Source of the DNA: Artemisia argyi
Taxonomy: Eukaryota; Streptophyta; Magnoliopsida; Asterales; Asteraceae
Assembly: GCA_030686995.1 (NCBI GenBank)
Contig: CM060708.1
Coordinates: forward strand, 181,706,115-181,770,114
DNA: 64,000 bases
Direction: 5' to 3'
Position 1 is the first letter of the stretch. Each line of letters opens with the position of its first letter. This document shows positions 23,764-33,607 of the stretch, in pieces. The notes under the pieces are model-generated. The model ran no database searches, had not been told where the DNA came from, and saw only the letters and a program-made list of their open reading frames with translations. The position numbers and the translations under genes are program-made.

Positions 23764-26354
23764 TATACCCTTACACTTGAGATTTGCCTGTCCTCAAGCA
23801 AATGTGCTTTTATTCTAATCAAAATACAAGTTAGGGGTCATTTAACACTAATATAAAAGTAATTACAACAAATAATCATTCCACTAAAGACCAATAGACA
23901 AGCACGGAGGTCATACACTAGCACATCACAAATAGTGTTTAGATACTCACATCTCTCGGGTCTAATAAAGTATAGATTACAATATGGAAACGGAAGATAT
24001 CTCTCACTACCTGTCATAGCAAAATAGATTACCATAGGCTTGGGAAAGGATCAAACCTCCACCACATGGCGTAAGCACCTAGGATAAACTATCAAAGAGG
24101 TCTTTTAAAGGGTTGTAATGTTAGGTATAGGGATATGAAATACACGGTTTTGTTGGATAAAGGAAGTTTTACTGGTGGCGAGTTAACAATCTTAGTCAAT
24201 TACATGTACAATGTGGCGTTGCTAAGCCAAGACTAGACTCGACTTAAGCTAATAAATGAAAAATAACAAAAGTATAAAATGAGCATAGAATAAAAAGGGA
24301 TGGTAGTCCGTATGTTTTTTTTTTTTTTTCCTCCTTTCCTTTTTCTATTTTTTTTTCTTTTTCTTGATTTTTCTGTATATTTTTTTTTTATACACTCTTA
24401 CCCTACCATCCAAAATAATACATCATAGGGAATGAACATTTCCCTTACACTTGAATCTTTACATACTTTACATTTAACTAATCTAATGACTCGAATTAAG
24501 AAAATCAAAACACTTGGAGCACTTTTAAGATTAACGTACATATGGGGGTAATAAATGATGTTCTTCCCCATTACTCCATAAAATAAGTACTTTACCCATG
24601 AGTCCCAATCGTCCCAAAATAATATGTACAAAGATATGACTCGACTTAGCAACCATGTAATCAATTAGAAAGTTAACTTAGGGTTTAACAAATAACAATA
24701 ATGCACTAAAAATGAGCGCATACACGGAAGGCTAAGGCGATTTGGGTGTACATTTAAGTGGGGTGTAACAAATTCTTCCTTTAAGTAAAATGCTTAAAGT
24801 TAGAAACGAAAAGATAGGCTCGGAGGGGTGTACTAGGGGTTTCGTGTACTAAAAATGAGTACAACGCTAAGGGTGTGGGAAAAATTAGTTGACTTAACTA
24901 GCCAAGTAATATGACTTAAATGGTCAAGTAATTATGCTACGGGTTTAACACAAGGGTGATCCTAATGCCTCTTATCATGTAGTAAATCCTACCACACGAA
25001 TGTAGTTTCACTAGCGGTCTCGGGATGCATCACTAACGCAAGTTCTAGAATCTAAATGCTACTGGTACACTCATAAGCACTAATAATGAATGCTTTTCCT
25101 ATCAAATCTAAAGGCGAACCTCACATATTTGGGTGGAAAATTTTTCTGAATATACGGTTATGTGCTAGTCATACAATCTCCTATCCATGAGACGCTTGCT
25201 ATGGCTAAAGTTTCACTCCTAAATGTTGTAAAAAAATTTAAATTTGGCGCTAAAATTGCACTAACAAGTATTTCTCATAGTTTTATTACACATCTACCAT
25301 TAAACAAAACAAACTCAAGCGAAAGTGCATATGTAAGGTATCATCTTTTTACCCTCCCCTTACACTTAAGATGAACATTGTCCCCAATGTTCAAGTAAAG
25401 AATGTAAAAGTAAAAAAGTAAAGAGAATGAAATCAAATACTCCCCTGATTCGCTCGGTATGGATAATAGGTTGGCCAGGTTAAATCTTCTTCCAAGAAAA
25501 CGAACAATCAAAGCTTCCCTTCCAGAATATAAATCATTTTCTTGTCATACATAACCTGTAAAACCTGACAAAATAGACAAGACAACCTCGTGTAAAATCG
25601 GCGGCATTCTATATAAGTTACTAAATCCTAGAAAACGAGATAAGATATAATGCTTGTGGAATGAAGTTTGCAGATTCCCTGGAGATTATAAAACTTAATA
25701 ATTCACAAAAACCATAAGACTCCGTTAGAAAAACAAAACCGGTAAAATTTCCAAATTTTTACTCCTGACGCCGTCAAGAGTAAACCCCTGACGCCGTCAG
25801 AATTGACCTGCAGAAATTCTTATGTTAAGTTTCCGGAAAATTTCTGGAAAAACTTGGTCCTACTTCCTGCAAAACTTCATTATGACTCAATACAAGCATT
25901 TGACTCTAACAAGTACGAATACACATGTTCATTTAATATTGTGGAGAATCATGATCGGTTTGTTTCTTAAAAACATATTTGGGGTTTCCCCTTACACTTA
26001 TCTTTTGCAAAAATACCTTTAGGTGGAGTTAAGACTAGGCCAAAACAACAAAGTAAAGTATTTCCACTATTTAGTTTAGAAACATGATCAACCAACAATA
26101 AAAATTAAACATGCATACGGAAGCAAATAACACTCAAACAAATAAAATCATACAAAACATGGGTTGCCTCCCAAGAAGCGCTTGTTTTTGTTCGAGTCAC
26201 GAGCCTGACTCTATCCTTATTTCATGGATAAAGGTGAGGTTTTCCCTACACTTAGGATTAAGTGCGGGTGATAGTAGCGATACACACCATCTCGATAGGA
26301 GTATGCCACGTGAGGAAAGAGTGGTGGATGAATTATATGCTCAAAGGGTTGTGC
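23764..26354 (-). other. 3' untranslated region of element D
   Basis: The counterpart of 13212-15698 in B. It holds the conserved stem-loop (25372-25393), the purine tract next to it (25361-25350 on the minus strand), two TGACG palindromes (about 25766-25800) and a T/C-rich stretch (24316-24395). No gene is seen. Confidence 0.7.
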
Positions 26355-27479
26355 TCATATCATCATAACCTTACCTAATTCAATCGGGTTAATGGATGGA
26401 TTAAGATTTTCTCCTAAAAATGGATCATTTTCTATCAACTTCGAAAGACTCCTAGTTGGGGATCCATCTTGACCTAATAAACCCGGTTTAAACCCATAAT
26501 GTTTCTTGTGATCAATCATAAATGGGTGATGTAAGCATGTAAGGTCATTTTCCACTCCTATAGTGGCTTCCTCTCTACAAGGCTTAGAGTCCACTACCTT
26601 TATCCTAAGACTACCCGGACTATATGGTTTGATGGGTGGATCGAAACCTATCTCAATTCCTAAATTCACATCCAATGATGGAAGATTAGGTAACGGTTTT
26701 GATTGAGGCTCCGGTTCATCAAAACTAGGAACTTCCTTAGAACTAAAAGAAAGGTCATCACTACAAGTGTTAAAACCTATATTCTCAAGTGGTGCCTGGT
26801 CCAAGGGTTCTACCTCCATTGGAATTCCTAAAGTTTCTTCTACTTCTTCCGGGTAAGTCACGGGCGGTGTGTGTGCCTCAAATGATGGTAGGACTTGTGG
26901 GCTTATGTTGTTCACCTCATCATTCCATGTGTCAGGATCTAGCTCTAACATTCTCCCAAGTATCTCACGTGCTTCTCTAGGCATCTCAACTTCTATGTCC
27001 GAATCATAAGGATCATCTTCAATATTCTGACTGCTATATACAAATTGCCCAAGAGATTCATCATCTGTTTCTTGAGATTCATCATCATCGATCATAAAAC
27101 CTAGGTCTTTTTGATCAATGTGATCATGTTTGGCTACATCCTCCATCACATCAAGGTCACCTATGTGTTCATCCTGTATTATGGTAGTGCCTAACCATGA
27201 CATGCAGCTAGGTGGCTCATACAAAACTATCCTAGGTGAAGGCTCATATGGTGCATAGGTTTCACTAAGTGAGGCATTTTGAGGGGTTGATGGAGCTCCT
27301 AAGGTGAATTCTTTAAAAGCATTATGCACTTGGCCTCTTTTCTCAAGGTACTCAATAAAATCAATATAAGATCCTGTCCTCCTCATTTCGTTCGTCCATC
27401 GTGGTATATCCAAACTGATGTAATTATACTTTTTTTGGTAAAACTCTAGTGTCGGACTTGGTGGATTCGCATTCTCCAT
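26355..27479 (-). CDS. gag-like ORF of element D
   Basis: The ATG at 27479 gives 374 codons without internal stops. The first 100 residues (a YISLDIPRW segment and a YIDFIEYLEKRGQ segment) do not match the B copy, which has an Athila-like gag core there. From IQDEHIGDLDVMEDV on the two proteins are homologous: an acidic Asp/Glu-rich section, a Pro-rich linker with PQVLPSFEA, and a conserved HHPFMIDHKKHYGFKPGLLG block. Here the stop comes after VMMI, whereas B continues about 40 residues, so a small indel truncated the tail. The role is presumably structural or in packaging. No zinc knuckle or protease is visible. Confidence 0.65.
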   Translation of the reverse strand: MENANPPSPTLEFYQKKYNYISLDIPRWTNEMRRTGSYIDFIEYLEKRGQVHNAFKEFTLGAPSTPQNASLSETYAPYEPSPRIVLYEPPSCMSWLGTTIIQDEHIGDLDVMEDVAKHDHIDQKDLGFMIDDDESQETDDESLGQFVYSSQNIEDDPYDSDIEVEMPREAREILGRMLELDPDTWNDEVNNISPQVLPSFEAHTPPVTYPEEVEETLGIPMEVEPLDQAPLENIGFNTCSDDLSFSSKEVPSFDEPEPQSKPLPNLPSLDVNLGIEIGFDPPIKPYSPGSLRIKVVDSKPCREEATIGVENDLTCLHHPFMIDHKKHYGFKPGLLGQDGSPTRSLSKLIENDPFLGENLNPSINPIELGKVMMI

Positions 27480-27633
27480 AATGGCAAACGGAATAGTCAA
27501 TGAAAATTACGAACAAACACACAAAGAAAAAGATAGACTAAAGAAAACCTAGAAATAAAAATAAAAATCTTACTAGAAAGTAATCCAGCAAGTAGACCTA
27601 ATAAAAAGAAATTCTAACCTAGACAATAACTAT

Positions 27634-27652
27634 TCCCCGGGCTGCGGCGCCA
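27634..27652 (-). other. Primer binding site of element D
   Basis: TGGCGCCGCAGCCCGGGGA on the minus strand, seven bases inside the LTR edge, matches the complement of the tRNA-Asp 3' end better than the B copy does. Confidence 0.78.
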
Positions 27653-27658
27653 AAAACT

Positions 27659-29074
27659 TGATGCGTGGGAATCGCAACAGGCTTTACCTCTCGAGGGATC
27701 TTGAGAAGCTTACAACCCCCACCAGGTAGTGTACCTGATCGTTGTAGTATAGTATAGTGACAAGTACCGGGGGATTGATCGTTCAGCTTAGGAATAGTGT
27801 CGCTAGGATTAGAAAGCCTAAATGCTAGTTCTAAAGGTGAGGGATGATTATTTTTGTGTTTTTATATTTTTATGAAAGCAAGTAAAATCTAAGGGTTTTA
27901 AGGATTTGGGTGGAATTAGTTGCTATTCAACTAACCCAATACTAAGATGCAATCAAAATAAAATACTAAAAATGAAAATAAGCTAAATTATACTAAAGTT
28001 GTGAGCAGTAATTGGAGAAAATGTGTTTACTTAGATTTCACTACTCCCTAGACATCTTTTACACATTAATTACTTGTTATAATTGCATGGATGACGGATC
28101 GTATTCCTTAATACCATTCATGGGGTGGCACACATAACTCCCCAATTCTATGAGCTCTTATCTCCTCCTACACCATGCCCAGCACAACTATAGGGATTGT
28201 AAACAGTGGCTCATGCATTAAATACAACCAATAAAGACCTAGTGCGCCTCGGTTCATGTTTCTTAAGACATTCAAGCATGTTACCATTTGGAGATCTGCC
28301 AGTTTTCTTAAGCCTAACATATAAATCATTCATCCAAGACAAGAATAAACAAGTAATCAACACATAATCAACATCTAGGTTTCATTAGATCTAAGCAAAC
28401 ACAAGATAGATCTAGCCTAGCATGATAGAATTAAGACAAGAACATGATATAGACAACCAACACATAGATATATTGATTGAATTAGAAGAACACTTATCTT
28501 GATTAATCATGCAAGGTATCAAGGGGTTAGAACCCTTGAAAAACCTGTAAAGTTACACCAAAATCGTACTTAGGGTTTCTCCCAAAACTTCTCTCTTAAT
28601 GTGTGAAAATTAGAAAACTATATATAGAAAAACAGGTATGACGGCGTCAAGACAAACAATGTGACGCCGTCACCTCGCCGCCAAAACTCTCCTCGGACTG
28701 CCTAGATCCACTTCTGACGCCATCAAGACTTAAGTACTTCCAGGCCGTCATGACTCTTTTACTCTTGACGCCCTTCCTACGTGACGCCGTCAAATCTGTT
28801 CTGAGTCGTCATGGAAATTCATGAAATTTGCTCTTGACGCCGTCAAGGTTTTGCTCTTGACGCCGTCACCTACTGTTCCCAGCATAGAAAATTAAGACTT
28901 TGGCGTTTTCTTCACTTTTATGCTCCAAAAACGTCCGAATTGCTTCCTTTTCCAGATTTCACTCCCAAAGTACCTAAAATCACAAAAGGAACGATTTAGG
29001 GCAATATTTGATCAAATAAATTCGGATACACGCTTAAATGACCCCCTAAAAGTGGTTCATTTTTCGCCTCATCA
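27659..29074 (-). repeat. 5' LTR of element D (right copy)
   Basis: 1416 bp. It carries the same palindrome cluster (about 28633-28867) and the tRNA-Asp-like segment (27739-27766). Confidence 0.92.
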
Positions 29075-29114
29075 GTACCTAAACAAGCTCAAAAAGAAGA
29101 TTGACCGGTTGTGA

Positions 29115-30088
29115 GAAGATTAAGGAGTGTTTGGCATAAGAATGCTTTAGAACTATCTTTGTGTTAAAACTACGTGAATTATGTGTTTTTCACTTTCATG
29201 GTTTATTATGTTTGATGGATTATGTTTTGTATGCTCTTTTATGATTAATGACAATATTGGTGGTATTTGTCAATTTCATGCTTATGGTAAAATTCACTAA
29301 GTTAAGTGAAAATCGTTAGCCCCCGGTCAAAGTCCTAAGAGATGAATGTCTATATGTCTAATCTTTGCGTTTCCTAATCAGTCATATAATAAATTTTCAT
29401 TTCCAAGAGTTTTCGAAAATTTTGAAAATCGTCTCGCGAGTCAAAAACGCGGACTGTCTACTTCTGCAGCACTGGCGGATCAGGCGGATCCCAAAATTGG
29501 GTTCCGCCAGTACAATTTCTGGGTTTTCCAGAATTAGCCCAACGGACCAGGCGGATCCCAAAACAGGGTTCCGCCTGTGTATTGTGAGGGTTCCGCCAGT
29601 CACCTGCAGAAAATTTTTGCTATTTTTCCTTAAGTTCATAACTTGTAAAGTGTCAAATCATTATCCTAAGTGAGAAACATCTTTCATTTACAACAACAAC
29701 CATATTGGAACAAACCTCACTCACTAAAACAATTAGGAAGACACTTCCCGCCAAAATTCAAATTCAAAACATAACTAACCAAAGGAACCCTTTTAAAGGA
29801 TCCTTCAAATCTTTGATACATTTTCAACCAAACCACTTCCCATGATCACAAAGCATTGAGTGCTTAGGTTGGTCTTTCACTCCATCCTATTCATTGGATT
29901 GACCTCAAATGATGTGACATGGTCATGAAAATCATTTGACACCTCAATCTTAGAATAGTAAAACATCAAATCCAAACACTATTTCAACACTTTTCTCATC
30001 CTATAAAATTGAAAGCTTCACAACAATTCAAATCACACCATCACCATCAAGACTTCTCCCCTCAAACATCAAAACCAAAACCTTTGAA
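29115..30088 (+). promoter_or_regulatory. Intergenic region of element C with hairpin cassette and TATA box for ORF2
   Basis: Two further members of the GGCGGA hairpin family lie between CTGCAG boundaries: GGCGGATCCCA/TGGGTTCCGCC (29483-29508) and GGCGGATCCC/GGGTTCCGCC (29550-29575). A TATAAAA box at 30002-30008 lies 81 bases before the ORF2 ATG and is followed by a C/A-rich leader. Promoter activity is inferred from position. Confidence 0.5.
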
Positions 30089-31261
30089 ATGACCAAATCC
30101 AACACCTCATCCGAGTCATCAAAATCATGTGCTAAAACCACTAGGATTAGTGTGAAACCTTGTTGCTTCAACAAAACCACAAAGTCAAGCTCATCATCAT
30201 CAAGTGATGCTTCACTTAACATCTCCTCACCTATCCAAGATTTTCTTAACCTTACTACCTCAACTACATCCTCAACACATTGTAATACCAATGTGATCAC
30301 CATTCAAGATTTGCTTAATCTTGCTACTCCACCACCTTCTCTACCACTTTGCAACTCAAACCTAGCAATTAACCCATCATCAACTAAACCTTTGAGTGAG
30401 TCAACTCCATCTTCTCAGCAAGCTTTTAAATCAAAAACTCCTTCACCTCAATCACCAACACCTACACCAATGGAACTTTTCCATACACCACCAACATCAC
30501 CAACACCCAATTTGGAAACGTTTGATGATCTATCATCAACACCACCATCCTTCTCACTTTTTGATACCGTTGCTCAAATGGAAACCCAACAACAATCTAG
30601 TGAGCAACTTAATGATGAACCCCGTTATCCATCTACGATAGAACGGTTGGCTTACCGTTATGCTAGACCATCCATTTTTCCAAATGATCAAGGTCATACT
30701 CACTCACAATCATTTGTGTTTCATCCAATTTACAAAGACCTTCATGGAAATCCTATCGGCGAACCAAGTTTCCGCCATTTTGTTCAAAACCAACAACCAC
30801 CACCACAACAACAACCATCACCACAAGAACCTTCCCAACATCTTGAGTCTCTACTTTCTTCTTATAAGAAAATAGAAGCATCCATGTGGAAAAAACCTCC
30901 AAACCTTCATAATGAGATTGACACTCATTTAAACCACCTTCATGCCTTCAAACGTATGGTTGACTCTCAAATCAACCATATCATGGTTTTACAAACAACA
31001 CTTCAATCAACAAGTGAAGGAAGCAAAAACACCACTCAACCTTCCACCTTTGCTCCTTCAAGTTCAACCCATCCACCACCAACAAATCAAACCTCTCTTC
31101 CACCAAACTTCCCCCGCCATGATTGCGGACATTGCGAAAGAACCGCTCGCATTAGTGAAAGGTGTCGAACGGAACTTCGCGAGTTAACCGAAGAAATGAG
31201 GTTTATTCTAAACCACATTTTGGACCGTCTCCAATTCTTGTCTCATCCACCACAACCTTAG
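30089..31261 (+). CDS. ORF2 of element C: unrecognised Ser/Thr/Pro-rich protein
   Basis: 390 codons, open throughout, with an ATG 81 bases after a TATA box. I do not recognise the family. Residues 1-165 are low-complexity Ser/Thr/Pro-rich with two related IQDFLNL / IQDLLNL segments. Residues about 185-230 look folded (TIERLAYRYARPSIFP, then FHPIYKDLHGNPIGEPSFRHF). A Gln/Pro linker follows, then a helical region (about 250-310) and a C-terminal coiled coil starting with a CGHC...RC cluster (about residues 345-360). No signal peptide or membrane segment is visible. An intact frame inside an element without pol suggests recent constraint or recent insertion. A DNA- or RNA-binding or capsid-accessory role is possible but unsupported. 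Confidence 0.6.
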   Translation: MTKSNTSSESSKSCAKTTRISVKPCCFNKTTKSSSSSSSDASLNISSPIQDFLNLTTSTTSSTHCNTNVITIQDLLNLATPPPSLPLCNSNLAINPSSTKPLSESTPSSQQAFKSKTPSPQSPTPTPMELFHTPPTSPTPNLETFDDLSSTPPSFSLFDTVAQMETQQQSSEQLNDEPRYPSTIERLAYRYARPSIFPNDQGHTHSQSFVFHPIYKDLHGNPIGEPSFRHFVQNQQPPPQQQPSPQEPSQHLESLLSSYKKIEASMWKKPPNLHNEIDTHLNHLHAFKRMVDSQINHIMVLQTTLQSTSEGSKNTTQPSTFAPSSSTHPPPTNQTSLPPNFPRHDCGHCERTARISERCRTELRELTEEMRFILNHILDRLQFLSHPPQP

Positions 31262-32130
31262 AGTCTCCAAAATGAAACAAAACCGTTTCTCTCGGAAAAT
31301 GTCTCCCATTTTAACCAACAAACCAAAACCAAGTCACCTCCTCACCTTTCAAAATAAAACCCGCTACAACCCTCAACTCACATTTTCATCCTTAAACAAC
31401 CCTATCCTTGTTTTTGGAAAATGGTTCTCATTAAGGATGATGATGATTTCCTTGTAGCTTTTTATACTCTTAGTTCATTTTTAGTTTTTCTTTGTTTCTT
31501 AAAAAGTAGGATGTTGTAATCTTAATTATGTGTCTTTGACTCTCTAAGAGTCAAAATTTTACATTAAATGAAGATTAATTCTACAACAAGGTTTGCATTG
31601 TTTAAATGACCATTTAGGTATGATGAGTGAACTACACCTTTATATGGTACCTTACATAAATCTTGTGTCTTAGAAACTAACCTCTCTTTTTGTAGGTTCA
31701 TTTTCCATGTTTTTCTTCCTTGAAACTCCATTTAGGGGAGTAATATTCAAGGGGGAGCATGAGTATTACATTATTCCGCTTCACAACTCTTAGTTGTAGT
31801 TTAGACATGGAACACTTTCATGACTTATCTTGTGTGGAAACTAACTTTTCTTTTGTAGGTTCAAAATCCATGTCTCCTCTCTTGGCACTCCATTTAGGGG
31901 GAGTATCGTCCAAGGGGGAGCATGGCCATTATTCCGCTTCGCTTCTCTACTTTTTGTTTCGACAAAAAGGGGGAGAATTTATATTAAACTTGTTCAACTT
32001 TTGATATTTCCGCTTCGCTAACTCTCTGCAAAAACAAGTTTTAATATTAAATTTATAAGACTTAACACCAAATCTTATGGCTTACTTTTAAATAAAGTTT
32101 ATGTTTTGTCATCAACAAAAAGGGGGAGAT
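31262..32130 (+). other. 3' untranslated region of element C with repeated polypurine tracts
   Basis: GGGGGAG tracts occur at about 31750, 31899, 31912 and 31970, and the functional one is AAAAAGGGGGAGA (32117-32129), just before the 3' LTR. An imperfect tandem duplication (about 31665-31790 and 31830-31955) carries TAGGTTC, the CTCCATTTAGGGG block and CAAGGGGGAGCATG in both copies. Extra polypurine tracts are a known trait of Sireviruses. Confidence 0.7.
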
Positions 32131-33515
32131 TGTTAATACAAATATCGCCTAAAAACGTTATTTATATTTTACGATCTTTGCTAAGTTTTGTTAATAAAGT
32201 ATGAACTTTAGCTAAAAGTAAATTATCACTTTAAGTGTTTAAGTCTTGTTTAACTAATGTTTACATTTCCTTTTAAACTAAACATTGGTTTTATTTCTTA
32301 AAATAGAAATTGTCACATCACATTTATGGCAAGTTTTGTCATTATGCATTTATGAAAAGAAATGTGTTTGACTTGCTTTGATGTTACTTACAAGTTTTGT
32401 GTTTGACTTGATTTAAGTGATGTGACATTGTTTGGTTGCTAGGAGTTATGAGACAAGACTTTGTTTGGTTTGAAGAGTTATTGCAAAAACCTACTGCAGA
32501 CCCAGCGGTACCCTGGGGGTACACGGGCGGAACCCATCTGAGGGTTCCGCCTGATCCGCCAGACATGCAGAATAGTTTGCTATAAATACCAAACCATTTG
32601 TTTGTTTTGTGAAACCCTTTAGGACTTATTCTCACATATTCTCTCAACTAACTCAGTAACCCTTGACTTGTGTGATTCTCTTATGTAGCAAGGAACTCCA
32701 CAAGATCATTCAAGAAGTTGCAAGCTTCAACTCTAAAGTTGCAAGTCTTGGTAGCTTGGTCATGTATAAGCTTTGGTAGTTTATACTTCATGTGTGTCAT
32801 GTATGTAGAAGTTATGGGTTAGTATTTTAGGCCTCAAAATACGTAGTGTGTTGGAGTTGTTGTACCCTAGTAAAAGAACTAACGGGAGTGGTTGTACCCT
32901 TGGTAAAGAACTCGACATCTAGCTTTGTGTCGGTAAAAGTGTAAGCGACGAATGGGAGTGGTTGTACCCTTGTAAAAGAACTCGACATCTAGCTTTGTGT
33001 CGGTAAAAGTATAAGCGACGTGTAAGGTTTTCTCCGCCGGTGAAAGGAGCTTGTTGATTAGTGTTTATAACTCTCGAGTTAGAAACTCGGGGCGTGGATG
33101 TAGGGCAAGGAAAAAGAGTCCTTGTAGCCGAACCACGATAAACTATCGTGTTGTGGTTTGATTGTTTCTTTCTCTATCTTTGCTTATTATATGTTGTTGT
33201 TTAGTTAGAATTGTTGATCATATATAAAGCTTTTCAAAGAACCAAAACAAGTAAAGTTGTTCTTATATCTTTAAACATAAGTAAAGCTTTTCAAAGAACT
33301 AAACAAGGAAAGTTAGGATCATTACAAGTAAAGCTTTTCAAAGTATGAAACAAGTTAAGTTAGAATTGTTATCCACATGAAAAGTCTTTTCAAAGAATCA
33401 AACATATTAAGTTGTGTTTATATCCTTAACCAAACGTCAAGTTCTCAAAGGTTATTTAAGCTAAAAAGGATTTAAAAAGCGGTAAACTATTCAACCCCCC
33501 TTCTAGTTTTCCACA
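32131..33515 (+). repeat. 3' LTR of element C
   Basis: 1385 bp, matching 16799-18186 with scattered substitutions and a few small indels. Confidence 0.93.
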
Positions 33516-33520
33516 TACTT

Positions 33521-33607
33521 TATTTTCATTTTTAGCATTTTATTTTAATTGCATCTTTAGTATTGGGTTAGTTGACTAGCAACTAATTCCGCCCAAATCC
33601 TTCAAAC
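33521..33607 (+). repeat. 3' LTR of element B, piece 2
   Basis: It resumes directly after the C target duplication and matches 5' LTR sequence around 11265-11353. Then about 15 bases present in the 5' LTR are missing at the junction with E. Confidence 0.85.

Larger units (their letters stand above)
22349..29074 (-). mobile_element. Element D: second, reversed copy of the B family inside element C
   Basis: It runs TGATGCGTGG to CGCCTCATCA with the 5-bp TSD GTACC (22344-22348 and 29075-29079). Read on the minus strand it has the same order as B: LTR, tRNA-Asp primer site, one ORF, stem-loop, purine tract, LTR. Its LTRs (1415 and 1416 bp) differ by roughly two dozen changes by eye, so it is younger than B, in which C is nested. 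Non-autonomous. Confidence 0.93.
21275..29114 (+). pseudogene. ORF1 of element C: putative plant transposon protein, interrupted by element D
   Basis: The ATG at 21275 opens 289 codons. The middle (ICPRFILEFYATVNL, then a LAIILGVP segment and a CLCYMLYSISTGQPFNLAYY segment) follows the pattern of the putative plant transposon protein domain (PF20167, from memory). A one-base shift near 22050 moves to the frame that continues FLTRLFRAISPISP, through a Ser-rich acidic linker to 22348. There element D is inserted. After D the same frame resumes at 29080 and ends ten codons later at 29112-29114, so the ancestral protein was about 370 residues. Its function is not known. It is broken both by the shift and by D. 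Confidence 0.65.
16799..33515 (+). mobile_element. Element C: Sirevirus-like Ty1/copia element lacking pol, carrying two extra genes
   Basis: It runs from TGTTAATACA to TTTTCCACA with TSD TACTT (16794-16798 and 33516-33520). LTRs are 1388 and 1385 bp. The primer site TGGTATCAGAGC is complementary to initiator tRNA-Met, and several AAGGGGGAG polypurine tracts precede the 3' LTR. Both features fit copia elements of the Sirevirus group. Without the nested D it is about 10.0 kb. It retains only a gag fragment of the normal polyprotein. Two unrelated ORFs (21275 and 30089), each with promoter-like upstream sequence, take up the rest. By eye its LTRs differ at roughly two dozen positions, so the insertion is fairly young. 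Confidence 0.9.

Noticed and set aside
30396..30875. Alternative frames rich in His/Leu overlapping ORF2
   Set aside because: They are shadows of the Ser/Pro/Thr-rich coding of the 390-codon frame.
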